Origin: Oscheius onirici
Lineage: Eukaryota > Nematoda > Chromadorea > Rhabditida > Rhabditidae
Reading direction: 5' to 3'
NCBI GenBank assembly: GCA_932521025.1
Contig: OW051469.1
Location: 8,258,398-8,322,397 of the forward strand
Length of the DNA stretch: 64,000 nucleotides
How positions within the stretch are numbered: position 1 is the first letter of the stretch; each line of letters starts with the position of its first letter. The position numbers and the translations under genes were made by a program. The notes beneath the pieces are model-generated. The model had not been told where the DNA came from. It did no database searches and was given only the letters and a program-made list of their open reading frames with translations. This document shows positions 22,059 through 34,600 of the stretch, in pieces.

Positions 22059-22369
22059 CTGAAAGCATTCCAACTAACTAGAGAGAAGAGAAAAGACTGG
22101 ACTGAAAATCTTCCATACTACGTCTCTTTTATACTCTTTCAGTCAAAGAATGTTTCTATTTGATTAGATGGAACGACTTTATCGTGATCTCAGCTAACCC
22201 AACACTACTCATAGTTCTAGATGAGAGCCTATTGAAACAGCTGAAAGTCACGGAGGGCAAAAACGTGTGGGAACTGTTTCAACACAAGCATAAGTTAATT
22301 CTAGGTAATTCTGTTTATTTTCCACAAAATTGGCAAGGAAATACACGATGAAATGAGATACTGATAACT

Positions 22370-23170
22370 TAAGACGCAATGTCTGTAATATTTTAGGTAA
22401 AAACGGGGGGTCCGGCGATAGGGCTTTTTTCTTGTCGACTAGGTTAGATAAGTAGTAAACACGCTATTTATGAGTGAATTAGCCTACCCAGTGTGTTTTT
22501 GGGCCGAATTTATTTTTTTGGATTTTCGTATTTTCGCAACTTTTTATTTTAACCTTATTTTTACATTTGAATACACTTTTCTAGTGTACTTTTTCACACT
22601 GAATCGATTAAGCATGGTTAGAAGTCAAAAAAATAAGCGCAAAACGTCAAAAAATGCGAAAATGTGGATATTTTTATTTTTTGAAATTCAAATTCCCGCT
22701 CCCAAAAAAGCGCGGCAATTTGAAAAGTGCTGTTCAAAAAACTGATTTTCCAGATAGAGTATCCTTTCTGTTATTGGGCGAAAACGAAATTATTAGGGTC
22801 AACGAGGGGTAAGAAGACCTATTTACCAGCAAAATATTTTTTTGCCCAATAACGGAAAGGGTAAATTATCGCAAAAATTCGTTTTTTGGCCACTTCCAAG
22901 GTCCATAACTTTTTTACGAAGCATTTTTTGCCCCCCACGACGCCTAACCAAAAAATGTTCCTACACATTTGTTCTATCGTTTAAGGCCATTTTGAGACAT
23001 CCAAAATTTCAAAGAAAAAAATTTCCAAAAATTTTTTTTGTTTTTGAGTTAGGGTGTGGAAAGCACGATTTGGGTCCCAAATAGTGCCTCCTGCAAATTT
23101 GAGCCGATTTGGATCATAAGAAGTACCCCTATCGCCGCCCCCTCTAAAAATTACAGGACATTGCGCCTTT
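22370..23170. mobile_element. Inverted-repeat element (about 0.8 kb)
   Basis: The left end CGCAATGTCTGTAAT plus GGCGATAGGG (22375-22424) recurs inverted at 23130-23165 as CCCCTATCGCC and ATTACAGGACATTGCG. Inside, CTTTC(T)GTTATTGGGC (about 22762) and GCCCAATAACGGAAAG (about 22842) form a second inverted pair. There is no open frame of interest, so it is a non-autonomous transposon-like repeat. The borders are approximate and no clear target duplication was found. Confidence 0.55.
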
Positions 23171-23452
23171 CAAATTATCATGCAAACGATTTCGAACAAA
23201 GTGACGAATTGTCGGAAATTCTATTTTTCTCCGGTTTCTGCAGATGTTCGCCCTGTTTTCTTCATTTCCCCATTCTTTTTCTGCCAAATCTTTTTTGTTA
23301 ACAAAAAAAGACTCGATCGAGACAGCTCCATATTTTTACGAATTTTTAAAATATTTACTGGATTTGCAGACCTTATGTACGTTATTACTCCAACACGCCT
23401 CAATATATTTTCCAAAATCTTCTTCTATCTGTTTTTCAGTTCTAATCACAAA

Positions 23453-24963
23453 ATGGATCAAATAATAGCAGAATACCCGTCTAGAAACAATAAGAAACAA
23501 TCGATTCCTGCATCGAAGCAGTCTCAATATTTGTTCGAGCCTCAGGTATACCTTTTGCTCTTTAATACATAACTTGAATTATAGCAAAACGACGTCGATA
23601 AGGATTATTGGAACACTCTAGTAAACCGAATGTATGCTCGAAAAACGGAGAAGACAACCTTTCCGGAGCCAAAACAAGTTCCTCGTTCGAGAACCAAAAC
23701 AGCTCTCGACAGTTTTTTTTCTTACATAAAGGAACGGCGTCGTGACGAAAAACTTGTGTATAGTTTTTAAGGATTTTGTAGTTTGCATTTGTGTTTTAGT
23801 CAGCCGCCAGAGGAGGTGTTCGATCCGGAAGAAGGCATTTATGAGACCCCTGGAGGAATGTATATACCAGGAATTCGAAATATTTGTGATACTGCTACGA
23901 GTCCTCTACGGCCCATAATAAGAGCAGAGGAAGTTCTGGCCCCTCCGTCCAATGCTACAAAAACGAAGCAGAATGTTGAAGACGAAGGTAGTAATTGTTC
24001 TCGCCAAATAATGCTAAATTTTAGAAGTTGGATTGTTGGTTGTCAAAAATATTGACGAAGAAGTCCTTACTCTATCTCAAGAATTCCAAGAAGCTTTCCA
24101 AGAAACGGTCAAACAGCAACGCAAAGAGCCGTCGTTACTCATTCGTTCCGACTCATTGTCAGAAAACTCTGATAAAAACATCTTTGAAGACGAGCCGGAA
24201 GAACGAACAATCGGTCAAGGTATATCCGGCGTTTTACAGTTACATCCTATTAATTTTAGCGCTTCAATCAATGAAATCTCCTTATCTTTATAGAAGTTCT
24301 GAAAAAATTAATCAAACTCGAGAATATCAGAGAACTTACAACGCCGATATGCGCGTGACAGAAGTAATGTGGCAACGTAACAAATTAATGGATCTTGTTT
24401 TTAGATGGTTTCAATGGTTCAATCTACACCAACAGCTAACGATCGTCCTTATGTTAAGTCGCTCATGAGTAAGGCCCATTATTGAGCTTTATTTCAGTTT
24501 CCAACGTTTAGAGCAGCTGAATATAGAGCGAGGTGGACTTGTTGGCAGATTTTCTGAAATCGTCAAGGGAACTGCTAAAAAGCGCAAGCAGATACCGATA
24601 GTTCGTGGAAACTCGGTATACCTTATTATTGTTTTCCTTTATGAAAATTTTATTCAGAACGACTTGACAGACGATGTTTTGCGAGCAATCGAAATGCCGA
24701 AGAGGAGAAATGTCGTCATTGGAGGAACTGAGCCAGAAGTCCTATTCTCAGAAACTACCTTCCACATGAAAGAGACGATCCTCTTTCCCGAGAGTTCCCA
24801 AGACGACATCAAAATTGGTCATCCACGAATTGCTCGAGCCATTTCTCCGGTAACAGCCAAGCTACAAAAGAAACTTGTAAGACTCGAAACTCATAAGCAG
24901 GTCAGCTCTCAATTTAGGGCGTTCATGTTATCGAAGTCCGTAAAACAAAGCCGAAACAGATGA
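23453..24963 (+). CDS. Unrecognised 408-aa hydrophilic protein
   Basis: Eight exons (23453-23545, 23585-23757, 23800-23987, 24025-24219, 24260-24363, 24405-24468, 24512-24615, 24658-24963) sum to 1227 nt and splice in frame throughout. A TTTTTCAG nine bases before the start region marks a likely trans-splice site. The protein has no signal peptide or membrane segment. It is rich in Glu, Lys, Ser and Arg, with blocks such as PEEVFDPEEGIYETPGGMY, LSQEFQEAFQETVKQQRKEP and a basic KGTAKKRKQIPIVRG that could be a nuclear signal. The composition suggests a nuclear or chromatin-associated, partly disordered protein, but I recognise no domain and assign no function. Confidence 0.7.
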
Positions 24964-25222
24964 GAAACGAAGAATCAGCCTTCATATAATTCATAGGTAC
25001 TGTAAGATTTTTTTTTTTGCCGTAACCATTTTGCGTACTTTACGCACTTTATTTGTCAACGAAGTTGATGTTGTTACTGTTTTTTCTGTGATAAATTTTG
25101 TGTTAACATGTTCTCTCAAACTAATTATTTGTTATTTTCACGTGAAAATATCTCGATGCATTTGTTGCCGTGTCTCGATCTTCTTGTACAACGTCTTTTT
25201 AGAATCACCTCCGTTCATCAAA

Positions 25223-25931
25223 ATGCTCAAAATCACTCTTCTTCTAGCCTCGCTAGTTTGCACTCAGGTTTGCGTCATTCTTTGCATGCAAAAAGCTTTT
25301 TAGTCTTTTCTTCTTGTCGCTAAAGAACCGGATTGCCGTCATATGAAGCTCGGTGCTGACTGTGCTGTTCACTACCATTTTGCCAATGCTGGGAATGACA
25401 CTATTTTCAAGTAAAAAGTCTATTTTCTCTTACGTCAGCCTTCAGCGTGAGAATGGAAGACGATTGGGGAATGAACTTAAAGGGCATGGTTGAAATGGTC
25501 AAAGGTTCGACTTCTGCCCGTTTCGCTAGCATCCCACCACACGAAAATGCATTCCACAGCTTCATCTTCCGTCCGAGCAGCTTGGAAAATGGCAATAAGC
25601 TCTTTCATCTGACAGCCAGGCCAGCTTCAGTTCACTACGAGTAAGTTATCTTACTTTTTGCTTAATGAAAACGTTCTCAATTTGTAGTATCGCTGAAAAT
25701 AATTTCAGGCTGAACGGTGAGGATCGTCTCGTATACTCTTCTTCCGTTGTCAACGATACACGTGCTCATCATCGCCAGTTCGTGATGAGCAACAGCCTTT
25801 ATGACAAGCTCGTCGGCTCCAAACTTCAGTACTGGCTCGTCTTTTCCAGTTTGGTTGCTGCTCCTACCCTCCTCAGTCTCTTCTTCCACTTCAAGACCGA
25901 CAAACAGTTCCCGATGAAGAAGACAAACTAG
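25223..25931 (+). CDS. trap-2: Translocon-associated protein subunit beta (TRAP-beta/SSR2)
   Basis: Exons 25223-25267, 25304-25410, 25446-25640 and 25709-25931 give 189 residues (human SSR2 is 183). It has a signal peptide (MLKITLLLASLVCTQSFLL), then a lumenal domain beginning GADCAVHYHFANAGN, where SSR2 has LTLQYNIYNVGS. Next are VRMEDDWG, a HENAFHSFIFRPSS stretch like SHTVVLRPL, one membrane span (YWLVFSSLVAAPTLLSLFF) and a short basic tail ending KKTN, a dilysine-type ER retrieval signal. TRAP sits beside the Sec61 channel and helps some signal peptides enter. The introns are 35-68 nt. Confidence 0.85.
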
Positions 25932-26591
25932 GTTCATCCACTATTCCATTGTGTTTCTGTATAGTTTTCTAATTGTTTTTTAGCTACATAAAGTTTGTTT
26001 TCATCGAATAGTGAAATGTCTTTACTACCACCTACTCTTCACAGTTTGCAGAGTTCGGCACTTTTAAGGACTGCTCGTTGCAATCGGTCTCGACACGAAA
26101 TTTCAGCTAAATTCAGATTACCGCCGAGTTTGGAGTGCGCGGAAAGACGATAATTCAAAAATTTGGCTGAAAACTGGAAAAATCTGGGTGACACGCTTTC
26201 TCGAACACCCGATTATATTTTTTCACATGTTCCGTCTTATATTGTCGGCCGTATCGTGTTCCGGGTAGTTATCTTTTTTTCAGAGTCATTACATGAAAAA
26301 TGGCCGAGTTATAAGGTATTTTCTGTTTATCACTGGAATTAGATGACCAAATTCCGAGTGCCAAAATCCACCTACACAGTTTCGACTGTGCTCTTGCTAT
26401 TGAAACCGAGAACGATTTTGCGCGGTAAACTGTGTGTTGTCAAAAACAACAGATTTCCTAGCACGAACACGCAAAGGTAGGCGAAAATCCGTGCGGCAGA
26501 TGCCGATTTTTTGAGTTTGATTGTTTACGCTGCCCTCTTCGGCATTCTTTCGATTTTCATCCTCTTACCTTGGCTTTACTCGTATTTTCAG
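25932..26591. other. Intergenic region with a dispersed repeat
   Basis: No gene is seen. At about 26103-26160 the string GCTAAATTCAGATTACCGCC, followed by GAGT and then GCGCGGAAAG, closely resembles CGCTAAATTCAAATTTCTGC, followed by CGAGT, at 4376-4400 in the CWC25 intron. It is therefore a dispersed repeat. Confidence 0.4.
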
Positions 26592-27649
26592 ATGCAATCG
26601 TTAGTTTTTCGCTCAGCGAGTAGGAATTTATTGTATTTGCGTTGTCACCTCGCCCCAATGAGTTCAGCCACCTCTCTTCTCCTTCAGCAACGGAATCCTT
26701 CAATTATCAAAGGTATTTTCTCCCTTTTAACAAATTCTCTAGCTGCTTTTCAGTTCCCATCTGCTATCTTCGTACCAGAAAGACGGAAAACAGTGAAGAG
26801 AAGGCGGAAGATGAGGGAAAACAAGGAGAAGAGACCAAGAAGACCATTGATCCAGCTCTAGGTAAGCTTCTTTTCATTTTTTTTAGCACCAAAACAGCCA
26901 TTTTTAGCCAGAAAACTACGAATTTACGTTCTCATAGTCGGAGGACTATCATTTGTCACATCTTTCTTCCTCCTGGCGAGATTATTCAAAGAGGGCAGTG
27001 GATTGCCGGCAGGAGCCAATTACGAGCATTTTTCTAGGTAATATTCCCACTATCCAGGAAACTATGTTCAAATTAAGACCCGGAATCGAGTTCAATGTAT
27101 TCGTGCAAAAATATCTGAAGGCTGGCGAGGTGAGGAACATTGTGTTCTGTCCTCAAGCCTACAAAGCTGTGGCGTATCTTCACGATGGTGCTGTCATCGA
27201 CGGACAAAAGGTTTGTTGGGAGAAAGAAAGTAAAAAATGATGAAACCCCTGCTCTTTTAGCCTGATTTATGCTTGAAAGCTTTCAGGCCAAGGAAAACTT
27301 TGTCGTCGTCTCCTACACCGGAAATGCGCAACAGTTCTGGGCAGATGTTCGAAAAGAAGAGTCTCTGATTGGTATTTCGCTGTCAAATGGAGTCTCAATA
27401 GCCGCGTATCAAGGAATGACCGGCTGGAAGTAAGTTTTTTTTTTAAATTTGTGGAAAAGGCAGAAAAGAAACGGCCCAAACCAAAAAGAACCAATTTTAG
27501 GATTACCCATTTTCGTCTGAACCCAATTTTTCAGGATGATTGAACTACTGATCGGTGTGCTAATCATCGCCTTCCTCGGAACGCAATATGGACGTCTGCT
27601 GCGGAAACGATTCCTGGCCAACAAGAAAGGACCACCACAGCCAAAATAA
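26592..27649 (+). CDS. Stand-alone FtsH-extracellular (m-AAA protease N-terminal) domain protein, no ATPase or protease domain
   Basis: Exons 26592-26712, 26754-26861, 26908-27037, 27078-27210, 27287-27429 and 27535-27649 give 249 residues. The N-terminus (MQSLVFRSASRNLLYLRCHL) is basic and Ser/Arg-rich, like a mitochondrial presequence. Two membrane spans (LRIYVLIVGGLSFVTSFFLL and LLIGVLIIAFLGTQYG) enclose a domain beginning IEFNVFVQKYLKAGEVRNIV. This aligns with AFG3L2/paraplegin ITWKDFVNNYLSKGxVxxLxV, and the FVVVSYTGNAQQFWADVRKE part fits the end of FtsH_ext. After the second span the protein ends RKRFLANKKGPPQPK; the AAA and M41 zinc-protease parts are absent and a stop and polyA region follow. 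It may be an m-AAA regulator or a truncated paralog. Exon 3 could start 21 nt earlier. Confidence 0.65.
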
Positions 27650-27807
27650 TAGATTTTTACTTGCTTTTATAATGTCGGGTAATTCATAGGTTGCTCTACA
27701 TGTAATAAACGGTATTAGCAGTTTTTGGTGTGTTGTTTCATTGGTTTCGGAACCCAAATCTATCTTTTGATCATTCATTTTGTTTTATATAGTTCTTGCA
27801 GAGCAAA

Positions 27808-30318
27808 ATGACGGACATGATGCGAGACATGATCGCCCAACTGATGGGAACGCAAAAAGAAGGAGAAGAAGGTTTGTTTTTATAAGATTTTCTTCGCTTT
27901 CCGGTCTTTCTAAAGAAACGACAGGCGAAAAGAGCAATACCTAGGTTGTTTCGACGTCCAAAAAATTGCGGAATGACTCGTGAAGTCTCGTGGAATTGAT
28001 CCGAGTTAGCCAAGTTCGTATTTACAGCTAAAAAGAAGCCAAAATTTCATTTGCTGTCTTCAGAAATCCTAAACCGTGAAAATAACCAAAAATGGGTGCT
28101 ATTTGCAGTCATATGAGTCATTGATGAGACACACTTCATCGTTTATTTAGTCTTTCCTTCGATTTTCTCATCTTCTCTCATTACTCATCAAATCTAAACA
28201 TTTTAGGACGCGACTTGCCGCCATACGACCACGTTTCCGTCTGTCGTGCCTATCTCGTCGGCTGCTGTCCGTACGAGTTAGTTCCGGACAGTCGATTGCA
28301 GGTAAATTTAGCTCCATTTACACACCAAAAATCAACAATTTTAGGGCTTACTGTCATGCCGAAAGATTCACGAGCCGGCGCACAAGGCCGACTTTCAGAA
28401 GGCCCAGGAAAAGAAGGATCATTTTTACGACGTGGACGCCTTCGAGGCTCTGGAAAATGCCATCAGCATTGTAGACAGCGAAATTACACGAATCAAGGGA
28501 AAGTTGGATAGGGAGTCGAGGGAACAAAACGACACGGCTGAAGTTATCAAGGTTTTTAGCAATGTTTCGCTTTATCTGATATTTTAGACCCAAAAATTGG
28601 CCGAGCTGGACGAAAAGATCAACAAGGCCGTAGATGAGATGGAAATGCTCGGAAATCAGGGTCGTGTGGACGAATCGCTCAAAATTTCAAAAGCTCTCGA
28701 GGATCTTAGGATCAAGAAGTCGGATCTTGAGGTTAGTATCGAGGTACATATTTTTATGTCGGTATTTTTAAAAATTAATCGTATGACATTCGTTCCGATA
28801 TCCATTTGCTCTATTTTTCGCACAAAATCGGATTATGTCAAACTGTTTATGTCATCCCCCTAACATCCAATTTTTATGTGGCAAATAGGAGCAAGTGGGC
28901 CTTGAAACGAAAGTTTATGCCATTCTCTTTCTACACAAACATCATACTCTCCCTAAAGCTGTTGGGCATCCATTCTTTTTTCTAATATAAGGTTTTGGAA
29001 ACCCGATAGCGGAAATTTAGATGTTCGACTGCTCAACATCTCGTAATTTATACATCATGCTGAGATCATGCCTGTAGAACAGTTTCATTTACTGGTTTCA
29101 ATCATCTATCCGCTTTGAAACTGGCTTGCAGACATGATGCATTAATTCCAAACCAACGTTTGATTATCGTAAATTTGGACATGCATGCTGTATGCATTAG
29201 AAGTTGCTAGTCAACTAAACGTTAAAATTAAAGCATCCAGCCTTCCTTGTTCAAACCTAATTTCTGATACATTTTAATTTTTTTTTTTTATTTTTTTTTT
29301 TCATTTTTTCATTTTTATTCGAATACTCACTTCGGTTCTAGGAGAATGTATCACAGATAATACGAAACGTCCGTCATAAATCAGCTCGTGTTTATGTCTA
29401 TGATCTCTCATCTTTTCAGTTGCAAACAAATGAAGTTCGAATGGTCGGTCCCGGCTCCAATGCTTCTCGTCTTCGCGTCTGTGACGACTGCGGTGCCCAG
29501 CTGAACATTCTTGACCACGAGACGCGCATTGCCGATCATTTCAATGGCAAAATGCACCTGGGAATGGTCGAAGTCCGTGAGAAATACAATCAGATGAAGG
29601 TGGGTTATTTTAAATTGTCTTTTTTTCGTATTAAATGTCCTCGAAATCTCCGCTCCAGCTACTGTTTAAGGTCACGATCCCCCCGGCCATCTTCTCCCTG
29701 AAAATTATTCGTTGAGCCGAAAGAAAGAGCTATAAGAGCGCTTCTCTGTGGGTTCTCTTTAAATTTCAGACACACTTCTATGGCTTACGATCCCTTAGGT
29801 AGAAAAACTCATTAAAGTACCGTATTTTTTTTTTAAATAAGGCCCATTTTCTGGGATCTGGGCACGTTTCCATAGGTTTTTAGCGAGTGAGTGAGCACTC
29901 CAAGCTTTCTACGACAACTTGCAGCAGAAGGAGAAGCGGACGTCGTAAAATGAGTCTACACATTTTTGACTATTTTAACAACAATTATAATGAAAACTTA
30001 ATAAACTATAATTTTCAGGAAAATATCGAAGATCGTCGCACGCAGCGAAAGGATCAGCTCGGCACGGAAGAGACTAGGTTCTACGAGCGGAGGTTCGCCT
30101 TTCTTTGAATATTGTAACCAAAAATTAGTTCCAGACGTTCTCCCCCTCGTCGTGAAGACCGAGGAGGTGGTCGCGGAGGAGATCGACGCGCCGGCGGAGA
30201 CAGACGTAGAAGTCGCTCCAGATCGAGAGAACGAGGAGGTGATAGACGTCGCGACGAGCGCAAAGACTACCGTCGGGATGATCGGTATGGAGGAGGACGT
30301 AACGAGCGCGATAGGTGA
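27808..30318 (+). CDS. LUC7-like U1 snRNP-associated splicing factor
   Basis: Exons 27808-27871, 28207-28301, 28345-28551, 28588-28731, 29420-29599, 30019-30092 and 30135-30318 give 315 residues. The N-terminus MTDMMRDMIAQLMG and the first zinc finger (VCRAYLVGCCPYEL ... SCRKIHE, a C-C-C-H pattern) match LUC7L. A coiled coil (LAELDEKINKAVDEMEMLG) leads to the second zinc finger RLRVCDDCGAQLNILDHE ... DHFNGKMHLG. The tail is Arg/Ser/Gly-rich (RRSPPRREDRGGGRGGDRR) and ends NERDR. LUC7 proteins act with U1 snRNP in 5' splice-site choice. The 688-bp intron 28732-29419 and 419-bp intron 29600-30018 are large for this window. If 30315 were a donor, the 3' end would differ. Confidence 0.9.
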
Positions 30319-31604
30319 GATTTTGATTTTTTCGTTTTCCGTAAAAAAATAAGCAGACATAAATTTCTCATACCAAATTTTTTTGGCTCTCCCATTGTTA
30401 ACTTCACCCATGATTTGACCCGTTAATTTAGAGGAAGCTGAGAATGAATCATTACCGAAAAAAGACGTTTTTTTTTCAAACCAAACACATCTCATTTCTA
30501 AACAGTCTGTGCCGATCATCCCAAAATGTGATTCATCTTTTAGTATACACTTGCCTATTCCCCAGCCGGTAAACATACAGCTCTCATTTACGTTACGCTG
30601 CCAATTACAAGATTTCACGGTCAAACAATCCAAATCTCTTGGTAATTATTTTCCAGTTGACCGCTCCATGGTAACGGTCTGCTCGCGTAAATAATAAGCG
30701 AATTTGAATCAGTTGAAACCCGTATAAGATCCCAACAAAACACCTCATTCTTAACAACTATTCCCAAAATCTTTGCACTCCGCTCTCGCTCTCAACTTAA
30801 GTCTTTAGCACTAACCTGGGGTCAATGCCGAGTAGCCGCCATTCGGGTAAGGGGATGATTTCGGTGCCAAGGTTGTTCGCACTATCTCTGCTTGTGTTCC
30901 CCCTGGTTGATTCATCCTCTTTTGCTTACAATTAGTCCCCTTTCAAAGCTTTTCTGGATGTTTCTCGAGCGCTTATCTGACCATGGCAGATAGCGAAAAT
31001 ATCGATGTATTCGGCCCCCGTAGTCCACAATGTTCCCCTCCTTCTTATCACAACTCTGATTTTTCAGAAGAGACCGTCGCTACTGATTCAACTATCTGTA
31101 AAAACTTCACCTCAGATCCAAAGAAATCTTTCGGGACTTTCTTCTTCCTCGTCGACTAACTTGTGTCTATGTATCTCGTATTGTGAATATTCGTTTAATG
31201 GTAACTACTATTTTCTCTACAATAAAACTCTTCTTGCATTCTTTTCTATATGGCTTTCTGTACTGTGTGTGGCGTTCCACAAAAACTACTTTTGCCTATT
31301 GTTTCAGAAATTTTGTATTGTGACTCGACTCCCTGGAAAGTTGAAAATATTTTAAAAATTTCAACCCGTTTCACCCTGTTTGGCGACAAAAATCGCGATG
31401 AATCAGCAGAAGGGGAAACATATCATTTTACTCGGTAAAACTTGCCAAACTAACTGTTTCTTGTTTTGCAACAGAACAAAAAATTTAAAGTACCGAATTT
31501 TTTCTTGCTGGATTTTACGTAACTACAGAACGTTTATCAGTCTTTTGCTGTTTAGGCATATTATTTCTTTCGCAAATTTTCATTTTGAGGAGTTCGAGAG
31601 TAGA
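30319..31604. other. Intergenic region between LUC7 and ERMP1 genes
   Basis: No supported coding region. AT-rich sequence with scattered short open frames; a TTTCAG at about 31309 and TTTTAG sites exist but lead to no recognisable exon. Confidence 0.4.
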
Positions 31605-34600
31605 ATGGAGGTTCGTAGACGCTTCCCAGCGTCGACCTCCAACGGGCACAGCCAACTAGAAACACCCTACTACGAGAAAAAGGATAAAACGAGAAAACGG
31701 GTGGAGGAGGCTCTAGGCTTCCGCCATTGGCTCCTCCTCGTCGTCATCTTTGGGATAACCTATGCCGGAGTCGTCTACCTGCACAGGTTGGGCAATAATT
31801 TAAGGAAAACCCAATAAAATTCCAGAAAAATGCCTCCCGTAGTTGGCTCCCAGCACAAGGACGAGTTCAGTGAAAGTAGAGCCCGTATAGTTCTCCGCCA
31901 GTTAGCAGCTTTGGGTCCCAGACCAAGTGGTTCAGTGAAATTGGAAAGAGACGCTTTTAACATCCTCGACAGTCGAATTAATCTGGCCACGTCGAATTTT
32001 GAGAAGACTGGAGTTAATCGGATTGAGAAGGATGTGCAGGTGAGCTAAATTCGGCATGTGATGCATTGAAAATGTCCAGAGACCCAGTGGCTGTTTTGAC
32101 CTAAAGTTCTTGAGCAGTTTCTCACTCTGTTACTACAAAATCACAAATTTGGGTGAGTTGAATAAAAAAACTATAAATATAAAGCATTTAGTTGTTCGAA
32201 TTGGACCGAAGAAGCCATCAGAACATGCTCTCATGTTGAACTGTCATTTTGATACGATGCCCGATACTCCAGGAGCTACGGACGATGCGGTAAGTCAATA
32301 AATTGGAAATACTGTATGATTTCGGAAAGCGTTCGTCCAGTGAAAGAGTGACAGTAGAGCTACACTCTCGCTGGAAATTACCAAACAGCATTTAATCGAT
32401 TGAAAAGATCCGACTACCATGGATTTATAAACAAATGCCGTTTAGGTATCCTGTGCCATAATGCTGGACATTCTGGACGTCTTCTCCCACTCGAACGAAG
32501 AACTCAAACACGATCTCATTTTCCTATTCAATGGAGCTGAGGAGAACTTCCTTCAAGGAGCTCACGGTTTCATTGAACAACACCCGTGGAGACACTCGGT
32601 CCGAGCTTTCATCAATCTCGAAGGAACTGGATCTGGAGGTCGTGAAATTCTCTTCCAGGTAGGCCATAAATCCGTGCAAACAAACAGAGCAATTTTTACA
32701 GTCCGGTCCAGGAAACTCGTGGCTTCTCCAAACATATCTCGAATCAGCTCCTCATCCGTTCTGTAGTGTTCTGGCCCAGGAAATCTTCCAGTCTGGTATA
32801 ATTCCCTCCGATACTGATTTCCGAATCTTCCGAGACTACGGCAGGCTTTCTGGTGAGTCAATTCTCAATATCTGACAATCATAAACATTCAGGTCTGGAC
32901 ATTGCCTACACAAAAAACGGCTGGGTTTACCACACCGAGTTCGATCAGGAGTGGAGAATTGAGGCCGGAGCTATTCAGAGAGCCGGAGAAAATGTTTTGG
33001 CTGTGGTCAAAGCCATTCTGAACAGTCCATACTTGGAACAACCTGCCACTTTCGATGAAGCCAACAGATGGGTCTTCTACGATGTGGTTGGTCTGTTCAC
33101 AGTATACTATCCCATAGCTGTCGGTGAGTATTTTCCATAATTTTTTGTCCTGGCCACAAAAATCGGAACCCAAAAAATTGCAATCTTTAGGACAAGTTCT
33201 GAACTATGGAGCCTTTGTCCTGGTCATGCTCATCGTCTTCTCCAGAATCAGAAATGGTTCTTATTCTTTCGGCGATCTGGTCCTAGCTTTCATCCACCAC
33301 GTGGCCGCCTTCATTGCCATGACAGTCACAATGTTGGCCATTGTCGGAGCTGTCATCTACCTCGATCTGGGAATGTGCTGGTACAAGATGCCAGAGCTTG
33401 TTGGGCCTCTTTATGTCCTACCGTGTCTTCTGGCAGGAATCACCATTCACAGCTACTATGCCGATAAGGACAAGGTACTTTGTCTGTTGTATAATTTTTA
33501 AAGGGCTGCTTCAGACAGTCAACGCCGAAATGGTACAGTACGACAGTATCCTGGTCTCTTTCGCCTCGGTTCTCGTTCTCATGACTTTCAACAATCTGGC
33601 CTCAGCCTTCTTCGTATTCAATTACGTTCTGTTCCCTCTCCTGAAGGATCCACTCATTTTCCTTCTGGGATCTTTCGGAGTGGTTAACAGTAAGAGAGAC
33701 AGTATTTTCATTACAGTAATCCTATCTAGGAGTCACTCCCAAAGTTCTCCTGCTCACCCAGCTCGTCTGTTTCATTCCGGTGATTGTCTTTGCCGTCTAT
33801 GCCATCAGTCAGTGTGTTGACTTCTTTGTTCCCGTAATGGGAAGACTTGGAAATGCTGTCAATCCGGAATTCGTCATGGGACCCATTGGACTGATCATCG
33901 CTTCCAGCTTTGTCCTCTTTGTGGTGAGTTACTGTAACCAAAAACTAGAACACAAAATTCAGAACAACCTCTTCTACGTCTCTCGCCGAATGAACTTTGT
34001 CGTCCGCTGTGGAATTCTCATCTTCATTCTCTTCTTTGTCGCTCTGATGACTACCAAGCTCGGTGTCCCATATGAGTACTCTGATGAGAACCCGCGTCTT
34101 CGTAGAATCATTGCTCTGGTTTGAACTCATTTTTCCCGTTTTTAGTCAGAAATTTTAGCACACCAACCGTACAATCCATGACTTTGAAGGAAATGTGGTC
34201 AAGAGGGACAATGCTCTGTTCGTTCAGAGTCTGGACTACAGGAGCACTGCTGACTTGCCTCCTCACTCATTCCTTCAGGGCGGAGCAGCTCCTGACTGCA
34301 CTGGAATTGCTGATGAGTACTGTCGTCTTCCGTACTACACGGCCATTCATGAATTGTTCCCACCTGAGTGAGTACAAAGACAGATCGACTCATGCTGAAG
34401 AAGTTCAGACAAGCCCTCTGGGTGCCAGTTCCCTCCATCGCCAACATTCCCCATCCCATTGATCTCAAACTCATTGATAGACAACGAGTAGGAAGCAATC
34501 AGCTCAAAGTCACTTTTGAGGTATGTTTTGACTCATCATCAAAAGATTCTTTAGCTCCGCGGAGGCTATGACAAGATGTCCCTTCACATCACTCCTCTGA

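Noticed and set aside
29880-29945. Micro-exon CAGAAGGAGAAGCGG in the LUC7 gene
   Set aside because: Its length breaks phase with the following exon, whereas direct joining 29599|30019 keeps the frame.
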